54,671 nt of DNA, taken from contig CANSTU010000013.1 in NCBI GenBank assembly GCA_947650005.1, positions 1-54,671 of the forward strand, written 5' to 3'. Below the pieces are notes generated by a model. The model was not told where the DNA came from. It saw only the letters and a list, made by a program, of their open reading frames with translations, and did no database searches. The translations under genes and the position numbers were made by a program. Below are positions 15,501-20,948 of the stretch, in pieces. Numbering within the stretch: the first letter of the stretch is position 1; each line of letters begins with the position of its first letter. Source of the DNA: an uncultured Lachnospiraceae bacterium (GTDB lineage: Bacteria; Bacillota; Clostridia; Lachnospirales; Lachnospiraceae).

Positions 15501-15680
15501 TTACAGCCCGGCCTGTTTGAAAATTTGTTTAACTATTTGTGGAGCGATGTCTCCGGGGTGGTTGGGGATTGTGACCTTACCCGGTTTGGATGGATGAGTA
15601 TACTGGCAATGCGAACCTTTTGCATTTTTATATTGCCATCCATCAGCCAAAATGATTTTTTCTATTTCCCGGAATCTCAT
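15501..15680 (-). CDS. hicA: HicA toxin (mRNA interferase), first pair
   Basis: 59 aa. The dsRNA-binding-like fold shows EIEKIILADGWQYKNAKGSH with the catalytic His in GSH, and the family C-terminus IPNHPGDIAPQIVKQIFKQAGL. HicA cleaves mRNA until bound by HicB. GAGGAGG precedes ATG 15680, and hicB follows after 35 nt. The toxin residues look intact, so the pair should be active. Confidence 0.9.
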   Translation of the reverse strand: MRFREIEKIILADGWQYKNAKGSHCQYTHPSKPGKVTIPNHPGDIAPQIVKQIFKQAGL

Positions 15681-15702
15681 GCCGTAACCTCCTCATAATT
15701 AT

Positions 15703-15731
15703 ATTATACGCATAATGCGCATAAAAGTCGA
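15703..15731 (-). promoter_or_regulatory. Promoter/operator of the first hicAB
   Basis: On the minus strand TCGACT (15731-15726), 17 nt, TATAAT (15708-15703). The spacer contains the near-palindromic ATGCGCATTATGCGTAT, a likely HicB operator. Confidence 0.55.
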
Positions 15732-15768
15732 GAGGGAATTTGAAATTTAAAGAAAAGTACAAACATAA

Positions 15769-16098
15769 TCAACCATTTTTATCCTGAAGTTCGACAAGCT
15801 TTTTAATTTGTTCAAGGGCATAGTCCTGGAAGTCAGGGCGTAGCGATGAAAATAGAGATAAAGCCTCATCAGTTTTGGGATCATTCGAGTTGGCATTATC
15901 GTATCCAGTTTCCCAAAGTGTATCAAGGGAAACATTTAAGGCTTTAGCTATTGCAATACTCTGACGTCCACGCGGCTCTTTTTTACCTTTTAGATAGTCA
16001 GATATAGAGGCTTCACTTAATCCTGTTGCTCTAGCCAAATCAGCAGCCTTCAATCCATTTTTATTAAGCATTTCTTTTAATTTATCTGCAAAAGACAT
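15769..16098 (-). CDS. XRE-family repressor, second switch
   Basis: 109 aa. A clear HTH_3 domain: MLNKNGLKAADLARATGLSEASISDYLKGKKEPRG (split over residues 10-44), then SIAIAKALNVSLDTLWETG. The C-terminal 40 residues are acidic with no protease signature. It is divergent from a small gene at 16223 with shared operators. This is a second repressor/Cro-type pair within one prophage. Confidence 0.85.
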   Translation of the reverse strand: MSFADKLKEMLNKNGLKAADLARATGLSEASISDYLKGKKEPRGRQSIAIAKALNVSLDTLWETGYDNANSNDPKTDEALSLFSSLRPDFQDYALEQIKKLVELQDKNG

Positions 16099-16120
16099 AA
16101 AATCACCTCTTTTGAAAGAA

Positions 16121-16208
16121 TCTTAACATAAGTTAAGAATATTTGCAAGGGGTATTGACAAACTTAACAAATGCAAATATAATGCAAATATACTTAGCAA
16201 AAGTTAAG
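16121..16208. promoter_or_regulatory. Second lysogeny switch: operators and consensus promoter
   Basis: The rightward promoter TTGACA (16155-16160), 17 nt, TATAAT (16178-16183) is full consensus. CTTAAC-N4-GTTAAG lies at 16122-16137, an imperfect copy CTTAGC-N4-GTTAAG at 16193-16208, and a CTTAAC half-site in the spacer. These differ from the GTGTCTT operators of the first switch. Confidence 0.75.
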
Positions 16209-16222
16209 AAAGGAGGATAAAC

Positions 16223-16468
16223 ATGAGATACCCTTTTAAATATCCGGTACTGTATGGAGAATTGGCAATGCAGGGCAAGACAAAGAAAGGACTTGCAGAC
16301 TGTCTGCATATTACTTTGGCAGGTTTAAGGTACAAACAGAGCATGGAAACAGATGGAGATTTTAGGGGCGAAGAAATGAGAGCGGCAGCAGCTTACTTGG
16401 AGAAACCAATAGACTATCTGTTTTCAGTGGATAATGTTGCACGCAATCCGACGAAGCAACTTGTATAA
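16223..16468 (+). CDS. Cro-like small regulator, second switch
   Basis: 81 aa. It reads like a short HTH protein (GKTKKGLADCLHITLAGLRYKQSM, then EEMRAAAAYLEKPIDYLFSVD). Clostridial phages often place such a gene opposite an XRE repressor. AAGGAGG precedes ATG 16223. It is the first gene behind the consensus promoter and so is repressed in the lysogen. Confidence 0.65.
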   Translation: MRYPFKYPVLYGELAMQGKTKKGLADCLHITLAGLRYKQSMETDGDFRGEEMRAAAAYLEKPIDYLFSVDNVARNPTKQLV

Positions 16469-16642
16469 ACATACACAAAAAGTTGTTCCAATATACAGTG
16501 GGAACACTTTTCCGAAAAGGGAGAATTTTTATCAGGCATTATGTTTTCCTCTTTTGCATTTAAGCGAACAGAATTATGACTGTATTATAAGGAAAATTAG
16601 AAATATTTTCAAGCGAAATCAGGGGAAGGGAGGTGAGGGAAG

Positions 16643-16855
16643 ATGGCCAAATGGATTGAAAACCAGAAAACCGGAACAACGATTTGTTTACTAGACAATG
16701 TAAAGACAGCTTATTTGGTTATTCTGCTGTTAGAGAAGGAAAAAGTCCCAAGAAACTGTGTGGATGAAGTCTTCAAGACAGTAAAGGATATTCTGTCATA
16801 TCAGGAAGTCACCCACACAGCAAGGGATGAAAGAAATCCTAACTTTCCGAAATAA
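16643..16855 (+). CDS. Hypothetical early phage protein, 70 aa
   Basis: Not recognised. Compact alpha/beta-looking sequence (TTICLLDNVKTAYLVILLLEKEKVPRN). GGGAGGTG lies ahead of ATG 16643. Its 3' end overlaps the convergent gene 16839-17099 by 17 nt. Confidence 0.6.
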   Translation: MAKWIENQKTGTTICLLDNVKTAYLVILLLEKEKVPRNCVDEVFKTVKDILSYQEVTHTARDERNPNFPK

Positions 16856-17099
16856 AGTCAGCACCAGAAGCTGTAACATGGGGTGAAGAAGTACTGATAA
16901 CGACATCGCCCTGGGCACCAACCTGACAGCTTACACCTGTCAGATACCCGGCTGATAAGCAGGAATTGATAGCCTCTACCAGATCAAGGGCAAGATCATC
17001 AGGGTATTTTGAATAAAGAATCTCAATATTTTGGTTGCATTGGAAAGTCTTAAGAACCTCTTTCATGACGTTTTTTAATTGAGAGGTGTTTTGAAACAT
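16839..17099 (-). CDS. Hypothetical leftward early protein, 86 aa, with hairpin leader
   Basis: Not recognised. Helical N-terminus (SQLKNVMKEVLKTFQCNQNIEI) and a beta-rich C-terminus (TGVSCQVGAQGDVVIST). The start at ATG 17099 follows AAAGGAG. It is one of three single leftward genes (others at 18583 and 19067) that share a leader made of promoter, hairpin and AAAGAAAGGAG. Confidence 0.6.
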   Translation of the reverse strand: MFQNTSQLKNVMKEVLKTFQCNQNIEILYSKYPDDLALDLVEAINSCLSAGYLTGVSCQVGAQGDVVISTSSPHVTASGADFISES

Positions 17100-17121
17100 A
17101 TAGAATTTTTCTCCTTTCTTT

Positions 17122-17159
17122 TGTACTCGGCTCTGGCGGGAGCCTGTATAGACATTATA
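17122..17159 (-). promoter_or_regulatory. Shared hairpin leader, copy b, with promoter
   Basis: In plus-strand order: TGTAC-TC-GGCTC-TGGCGG-GAGCC-T-GTATA (17122-17150). On the minus strand this hairpin lies right after the -10 TATAAT (17159-17154), which has TTGAAA 17 nt upstream. It should form at or near the 5' end of the mRNA of the 86-aa gene. Confidence 0.7.
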
Positions 17160-17208
17160 GAGGGAGGCAGAGGGATTTTCAAGATCAGGAAGGGAGGTGG
17201 GTGGAAGG

Positions 17209-17361
17209 ATGGAACAATTTGCTTGGTTCCTTATTGGAATGGCAGCAGGTGTTGCATGGTACAGAGCCTTAATCCGGGATCTGATCAAGAAGAATCCCTG
17301 TACCATGTGCGACTACTGCGAATTTGAAATTATGAAGGAGCAGATATTTAAAAAAAGATGA
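17209..17361 (+). CDS. Small membrane protein, 50 aa
   Basis: An N-terminal hydrophobic segment (FAWFLIGMAAGVAWYRAL, residues 4-21) is followed by a basic tail with CTMCDYC, a possible metal-binding pair. GGGAGGTGG lies before ATG 17209. Typical small early phage membrane protein; function unknown. Confidence 0.6.
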   Translation: MEQFAWFLIGMAAGVAWYRALIRDLIKKNPCTMCDYCEFEIMKEQIFKKR

Positions 17362-17365
17362 AGCT

Positions 17366-17500
17366 CTACTTTTTGGGTGGCGGGCAAGGCGGGGCAGGAT
17401 GCCGTGGCCCAGGGGCGCCGCCTCCATCATGTTTTATTTCTGGCGGCGGAGATGGTGGTATAGGAATAGATATGTTGGGTCCGGTTGTGTTTTTAGGCAT
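17366..17500 (-). CDS. Proline-rich small protein, 44 aa
   Basis: Low-complexity sequence with IPIPPSPPPE and PAPPCPPPKK. Its only strong sign of being a gene is AAAGGAGG at good spacing before ATG 17500. It is leftward among rightward genes. No family recognised. Confidence 0.5.
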   Translation of the reverse strand: MPKNTTGPNISIPIPPSPPPEIKHDGGGAPGPRHPAPPCPPPKK

Positions 17501-17555
17501 TTGGGTTACCTCCTTTAAAGAAGAGCATGTAATTTGAAGGGTAGGGTATGTATTA

Positions 17556-17689
17556 AGGGAAGGCTTAAGTAAATGACATTGCGAAAGCCCCCAATGCAGA
17601 TGGCCCAATTACAGAGGTAGGAGCGTAACATGAACAAAAATCAGATTTTTGAGCAGTTGAAGGGAAGGCGTAAGTAAATGACATTGGGG
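17556..17689 (+). repeat. 25-nt direct repeats flanking short peptide frames
   Basis: GGGAAGGC-TAAGTAAATGACATTG-type sequence occurs at 17557-17581 and again at 17665-17689, differing by one base. Between them lie two overlapping short frames: ATG 17574 (15 codons) and ATG 17631-17678 (MNKNQIFEQLKGRRK). A related 12-aa frame occurs at 18904. Confidence 0.5.
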
Positions 17690-17705
17690 AGGGAGGTGAT
17701 AGTTC

Positions 17706-17933
17706 TTGACAATCAAGGAAATGAATTATCCATTTGATGTCGGAATGGCAGAGGTGATTAAAGAGAAGGGTGTAAAACAGAAATATGTGGCAAAAAGAGC
17801 TGGATACACAGCCCAAGAACTGTGTGATATGTTAAATGGCCGTAGGTTAATAAAAGCATGCGATATTTTAAGTTTGTCATTAGCTATCGGAGTGACTACG
17901 GATTATATCTATGCAGCTGGAAAGGGAGGATGA
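17706..17933 (+). CDS. Small HTH regulator, 75 aa
   Basis: HTH pattern MAEVIKEKGVKQKYVAKRAGYTAQ (about 14-37), then MLNGRRLIKACDILSLSLAIGVTTDYIYA, as in Cro/XRE-like short phage regulators. TTG 17706 is taken as start because GGAGG lies 9 nt upstream; ATG 17721 would lack spacing. It overlaps the next gene by 4 nt. Confidence 0.7.
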   Translation: MTIKEMNYPFDVGMAEVIKEKGVKQKYVAKRAGYTAQELCDMLNGRRLIKACDILSLSLAIGVTTDYIYAAGKGG

Positions 17934-18058
17934 CTGAGTTGATACATCATTATATCACGAAGTATACGGAAAACGGCAAGCGGTACGCTGAGTCATGGCT
18001 TCAGGTGAATATCTTCGGATGGTGTTTTTGCTTCTGGCGGAAAAGGACTGCAATATGA
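17930..18058 (+). CDS. Hypothetical early phage protein, 42 aa
   Basis: Basic, aromatic-rich sequence (KRYAESWLQVNIFGWCFCFWRKRTAI). It is coupled to the preceding HTH gene through an ATGA overlap and has GGGAGG upstream. Small proteins with this W/F-rich ending are frequent in clostridial phage early operons; the role is unknown. Confidence 0.6.
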   Translation: MTELIHHYITKYTENGKRYAESWLQVNIFGWCFCFWRKRTAI

Positions 18059-18083
18059 ATGCCGTTGCAGCAACAACGGCATT
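18058..18083. terminator. Hairpin between convergent small genes
   Basis: AATGCCGTTG (18058-18067) pairs perfectly with CAACGGCATT (18074-18083). It has no clear T-run, so it is a possible bidirectional terminator between the 42-aa gene and the YjzC-like gene. Confidence 0.5.
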
Positions 18084-18089
18084 CACGAA

Positions 18090-18254
18090 TCATTTAACCC
18101 ATCCGCGTCCTGGCTTCTGGGTCGGAGGAAGACGATCGCCTGGGTCGATATGGACTGTTCGTCCTCCAGGGACTTGCCCGCCACGAGGGCCTACCTCGTG
18201 ATATGTCCCAGCAGGTTTGTTGTCGGTTCCTGGTTTAATCGGTTGCTTTGCCAT
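18090..18254 (-). CDS. YjzC-like small protein, 54 aa
   Basis: The layout PGTDNKPAGTYHEVGPRGG ... HIDPGDRLPPTQKPGRGW resembles the Bacillus YjzC family (start with a KPG motif, G-Y-E-G centre, GDR-PPT end). The family function is not known. AAGGAGG lies before ATG 18254. It is leftward inside a rightward early region; the AT-rich stretch 18255-18440 upstream would hold its promoter. Confidence 0.6.
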   Translation of the reverse strand: MAKQPIKPGTDNKPAGTYHEVGPRGGQVPGGRTVHIDPGDRLPPTQKPGRGWVK

Positions 18255-18452
18255 AATAATTCCTCCTTATTATAGATAATTATTGTATTGATATTATCGT
18301 ATAAAAATACTGATATGTCAACACAAAACACAATATATAGTATGTAAATTTAATGTTAATACTGTATATTGAAGAATATTATTAAAATTAGGAATAATGA
18401 TGTAGACATATAATATTGTGCGAAGCACAGAAGGAGGCGAGAAAAAGCGGCA
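18255..18452. promoter_or_regulatory. AT-rich divergent promoter region
   Basis: 198 nt, very AT-rich, between the leftward YjzC-like gene and the rightward gene at 18453. ACATATAATATTG near 18405-18417 is a likely rightward -10 region. No clear operator repeat is visible. Confidence 0.4.
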
Positions 18453-18698
18453 ATGGCAGGTAAGATAAGTATTGAAGTAAAGATTAGAGACATAGAGAGA
18501 TTAGAGAAAACAGCAGAAAAGTGTTTCGCGGTTGCAAAAGTCCACCCTTATGCTGTGGACATCAACATAAGGGTGGACGAAACTAGACCTCTTTGTAAAC
18601 TTCAAAGGCTATTGCGCTGTGTACAGAGACGGTTGCTGCACCATCTTCAGAAAAAAGATGATAAGTTAAGTTCCCAAGCATATAGCGATGGGATGTAA
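18453..18698 (+). CDS. Hypothetical protein, 81 aa, with internal hairpin
   Basis: The N-terminal half (KISIEVKIRDIERLEKTAEKCFAVA) looks like the start of small helical phage proteins. The C-terminal half is basic, unusual in composition (RLLRCVQRRLLHHLQKKDDK) and lies antisense to the gene 18583-18810. A perfect 13-bp inverted repeat inside codons 30-43 probably terminates the opposite gene. The genuine protein may once have been different or shorter. Confidence 0.45.
   Translation: MAGKISIEVKIRDIERLEKTAEKCFAVAKVHPYAVDINIRVDETRPLCKLQRLLRCVQRRLLHHLQKKDDKLSSQAYSDGM
18540..18578 (-). terminator. Terminator of the 75-aa leftward gene, inside an opposing frame
   Basis: GTCCACCCTTATG (18540-18552) is the exact reverse complement of 18566-18578. 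Read leftward, it follows the stop codon of the 18583-18810 gene by 5 nt and is followed by CTTTTG, as expected for an intrinsic terminator. Confidence 0.65.
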
Positions 18699-18810
18699 TA
18701 GCATTGCCTTCTAATGTTTGGTACGCTGATGATGCATAAAATTCAATTTTATTTATGTGATCAAACTCGCGGAAAGATTGATCTGCATAAATAACAATGA
18801 CATGGTACAT
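18583..18810 (-). CDS. Hypothetical leftward early protein, 75 aa, with hairpin leader
   Basis: Not recognised. Begins MYHVIVIYADQSFREFDHINKIEFY, suggesting a small beta-rich fold. GGGAGGG lies 8 nt before ATG 18810. It is the second leftward gene with the shared hairpin leader, and ends in its own terminator. Confidence 0.6.
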   Translation of the reverse strand: MYHVIVIYADQSFREFDHINKIEFYASSAYQTLEGNAITSHRYMLGNLTYHLFSEDGAATVSVHSAIAFEVYKEV

Positions 18811-18830
18811 AGAATAACCCTCCCTTCTTG

Positions 18831-18866
18831 TGTACTCGGCTTGGCAGAGCCTGTAAAAACAGTATA
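18831..18866 (-). promoter_or_regulatory. Shared hairpin leader, copy c
   Basis: TGTAC-TC-GGCT-TGGCAG-AGCC-T-GTAAA at 18831-18859 (plus-strand order), with a leftward -10 TATACT just upstream (about 18866-18861). Same layout as 17122 and 19346 but the outer pairing is less perfect. Confidence 0.6.
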
Positions 18867-18950
18867 GAGGAGAGTGCTAAAAAAAGCAATGATACCGATA
18901 AACATGAACGAAAACCCGATTTTAGAGCAGTTGAGGAGGTAAGGAAAAAG

Positions 18951-19115
18951 ATGTTAAAGAAAATCTACCGCGAATTGGTAGCGATCAGAAAAGAACTCCA
19001 GGCCATTCGGAGCAGCTTGGAGTCCTCTGACGATTTTGTAATGGTTCGTGAACCATACAGCGCGCGTTATGTGGTGGTAAAAGTCGGGCAGGAAGAATCT
19101 TTGGAGGCCAAATAA
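18951..19115 (+). CDS. Small helical protein, 54 aa
   Basis: An N-terminal amphipathic helix (KKIYRELVAIRKELQAIRSSLES) that may form a coiled coil, then a short beta tail. The ribosome binding site GAGGAGG lies in the end of a 12-codon frame (18904-18942, MNENPILEQLRR), so translation may be coupled. The 3' end overlaps the convergent YozE-like gene by 49 nt. Confidence 0.55.
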   Translation: MLKKIYRELVAIRKELQAIRSSLESSDDFVMVREPYSARYVVVKVGQEESLEAK

Positions 19116-19327
19116 TAATTCCAGGCTAAAGCGAATGTTTCTAAGACATCCGGATCGCCCTTGCATTTTAAAGAAATATGTTCCCAGATTTCCGAAAAGT
19201 AATCTTCATTGGGGAAATCATTATCTTTGAGTATGTCGGTTGCCAGATCCCCTATGGGCAGATCAACATTTTTAAAATGGGCAATCCAGGTTTTAAAAGT
19301 CCAAGGAACTTGTTCATTAACCAGCAT
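19067..19327 (-). CDS. YozE SAM-like domain protein, 86 aa, with hairpin leader
   Basis: The central sequence FKTWIAHFKNVDLPIGDLATDI, then DNDFP and YFSEIWEHI, follows the YozE SAM-like pattern (W, P-IGDLA-DI, D--FP). The family is a small helical fold of unknown role. ATG 19327 has AAGGAG upstream. Third leftward gene with the shared leader. Confidence 0.65.
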   Translation of the reverse strand: MLVNEQVPWTFKTWIAHFKNVDLPIGDLATDILKDNDFPNEDYFSEIWEHISLKCKGDPDVLETFALAWNYYLASKDSSCPTFTTT

Positions 19328-19345
19328 AGCAGTTCTCCTTTCTTT

Positions 19346-19384
19346 TGTACTCGGCTCTGGCGGGAGCCTGTACACAAATTATAA
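19346..19384 (-). promoter_or_regulatory. Shared hairpin leader, copy d, with promoter
   Basis: TGTAC-TC-GGCTC-TGGCGG-GAGCC-T-GTACA (19346-19374). The leftward -10 TATAAT lies just beyond, with TTGAAA 17 nt further upstream. The outer pairing TGTAC/GTACA is complete. The 25 nt from AAAGAAAGGAG through the hairpin are the same as in copy b. Confidence 0.7.
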
Positions 19385-19432
19385 GAGAGGGCGGGAGGAT
19401 TTTCAAGCGGAGGAAGGGAGGTGACAAACGAT

Positions 19433-19543
19433 ATGAACCCACGGAGATCACAGAGACTCCGCCAGGGCCTGGCCTGGACGGCGGTCGCACTCTGGATACT
19501 GGCCTGGCTGGCAGTGCTGATCATCATATTAACAAGAGCGTGA
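19433..19543 (+). CDS. Small membrane protein, 36 aa
   Basis: A basic N-terminus (MNPRRSQRLRQGL) followed by one membrane segment (AWTAVALWILAWLAVLIIIL). AAGGGAGGTG precedes ATG 19433. Stop overlaps the ribosome binding site of the next gene. Function unknown. Confidence 0.6.
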   Translation: MNPRRSQRLRQGLAWTAVALWILAWLAVLIIILTRA

Positions 19544-19560
19544 GGAGGAGAGAAACGGAA

Positions 19561-20151
19561 ATGTTTGCGGAAAATCTGAAGAGGATCATGTGGGAAAAGC
19601 ATATGAGCGGCGCAGAGCTGTCCAGGCTCACGGGAATCGGGAAACCATCGATCAGCCAGTATGTAAACGGGCAGAATGTACCGAAACAGGAGCGGCTTCC
19701 TGCTATTGCAGCGGCTCTGGGCTGTACTGTGGAAGAGCTGATGGGAGGAGGCCCGCCCGATACCCCACAGGAGGCAGAGTTATCAGAGATTAACTACACC
19801 ATGAACTGCAACCAGGCCGCAGCGTTGATGCATAAGCATGGAGACTATGTCCGAAAGGGCCTGATCGAGGGAAGGCCCGGCTTTGAGTTTGGTTCAGCGG
19901 TTCAAACTTCGGGGCAGTGGTCGTTTTTTATCAGCATACCGAAATTTATAGAAGTTACCGGAATCCCTGTACCTGGCTTTCAGGGAAAAACAGGAAGCTG
20001 CCCGTATTGTGGGAAGGAGGATAACGATGAAATACCGGATCGAATATGCAGACGGCCGGCGGGCTGTCCACATCCAAAGCCGCCCTGCACTGCTGGAACG
20101 GCTGGGGCAGGAAAAACGGGAAGATATCCGGGACGTCCGGAAAGTGTTTAA
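19561..20151 (+). CDS. XRE-family HTH protein, 196 aa
   Basis: N-terminal HTH_3 (MWEKHMSGAELSRLTGIGKP, then SISQYVNGQNVPKQERLPAIAAALGC). The middle part (NQAAALMHKHGDYVRKGLIEGRPGFEFGSA split over residues 80-110) resembles a domain found after HTHs in phage early regulators. SCPYCGKED suggests a metal site. From about residue 155 the frame overlaps the next gene and becomes Pro/Gly/Arg-rich, so the natural end may have been changed by a frameshift. AGGAGGAG precedes ATG 19561. Confidence 0.75.
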   Translation: MFAENLKRIMWEKHMSGAELSRLTGIGKPSISQYVNGQNVPKQERLPAIAAALGCTVEELMGGGPPDTPQEAELSEINYTMNCNQAAALMHKHGDYVRKGLIEGRPGFEFGSAVQTSGQWSFFISIPKFIEVTGIPVPGFQGKTGSCPYCGKEDNDEIPDRICRRPAGCPHPKPPCTAGTAGAGKTGRYPGRPESV

Positions 20152-20203
20152 GAACGGTCTCACCGAGACTGTTCTTGAGAAGTATGAGAGGTATATCCGA
20201 TGA
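20027..20203 (+). CDS. Hypothetical early phage protein, 58 aa
   Basis: Basic small protein (MKYRIEYADGRRAVHIQSRPALLERLGQ split at 20, then EKREDIRDVRKVFKNG). AAGGAGG lies before ATG 20027. It lies inside the 3' part of the preceding frame and overlaps the next gene by ATGA. Confidence 0.6.
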   Translation: MKYRIEYADGRRAVHIQSRPALLERLGQEKREDIRDVRKVFKNGLTETVLEKYERYIR

Positions 20204-20331
20204 AGAAGAACAAACCCAGGAGATGGAATAAAATATCCCTGCAAAAGCATTTCTACTGGTACCGGCGGGGATGGCGGATCACCATAGAAGACGGCCGGAT
20301 CGTAGCCTACGAACAAGAAATGCGGCGCTGA
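20200..20331 (+). CDS. Hypothetical early phage protein, 43 aa
   Basis: Very basic, aromatic-rich (KKNKPRRWNKISLQKHFYWY, then RRGWRITIEDGRIVAYE). Coupled to the upstream gene through ATGA. Possible small nucleic-acid-binding protein, by charge only. Confidence 0.5.
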   Translation: MKKNKPRRWNKISLQKHFYWYRRGWRITIEDGRIVAYEQEMRR

Positions 20332-20420
20332 ACCCGCAAAGTCACAGCGCCACAAACAACCACACCCTTATTGTAAGGGAGAAAAGGAGATTTGTAAAGA
20401 GAAAAGACAAGCACCGCACG

Positions 20421-20442
20421 GCGAACCGGGAGCCCGGTTCGC
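20421..20442 (+). promoter_or_regulatory. Perfect 10-bp hairpin before the replication operon
   Basis: GCGAACCGGG-AG-CCCGGTTCGC lies 42 nt before the 154-aa gene and the DUF2800 gene behind it. Conserved RNA structures have been reported upstream of DUF2800 genes in Firmicutes; whether this hairpin is part of one cannot be told here. Confidence 0.45.
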
Positions 20443-20483
20443 AATACTTCTGCGAGAGATGCAGAGAAAGAGAGGAAATCACA

Positions 20484-20948
20484 ATGATGGAAATGAAAAT
20501 TACAGTAAATATCCCCGGGCTGGAGAGACTGGCAGACGCAATACTGGCACTGGCGGGATCCCAGGCGGAGACATCGCCCAGCGGTACATCCGCTGCAGCA
20601 TCTGCATTTACTGTGGCTGCATCGGCACCCGTACAGACGGCATCGGCCCCCGCAGCAGGTATTCCGGTATCCCAGCCGGCGATCACTGTTCCGATATCGT
20701 CCCAAGCAGTGCCGCAGCCTGCAGCTTCCGTACCACAGCAGGCTGTGACCACCGCAGTGCCAACGACCACAGCATCCTATACCTTGGACGACCTGGCGAG
20801 GGCTGGGATGTCCTTAATGGACACGGGACGGCAGGCGGACCTGCAGCAGCTTCTTACCAAGTTCAACGTGGAGGCGCTCCCAGCACTTCCACAGGCGCAG
20901 TACGGCGCGTTTGCAACAGCGCTCAGGGAAATGGGGGCACAGATATGA
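20484..20948 (+). CDS. Phage protein with Ala/Thr/Pro-rich linker, 154 aa
   Basis: A short N-terminal helix region (MKITVNIPGLERLADAILALAG), then a long low-complexity linker rich in A, V, P, T and Q (about 30-105), and a C-terminal helical domain (LDDLARAGMSLMDTGRQADL, then QQLLTKFNVEALPAL). Proteins of this layout precede DUF2800 genes in many clostridial prophages. Role unknown, probably in replication or recombination because of its position. The stop overlaps the next start (ATGA). Confidence 0.65.
   Translation: MMEMKITVNIPGLERLADAILALAGSQAETSPSGTSAAASAFTVAASAPVQTASAPAAGIPVSQPAITVPISSQAVPQPAASVPQQAVTTAVPTTTASYTLDDLARAGMSLMDTGRQADLQQLLTKFNVEALPALPQAQYGAFATALREMGAQI

Noticed and set aside
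16434-16694. 86-codon frame after the second Cro-like gene
   Set aside because: Overlaps the Cro-like and 70-aa genes, lacks an SD and has no sensible protein features.
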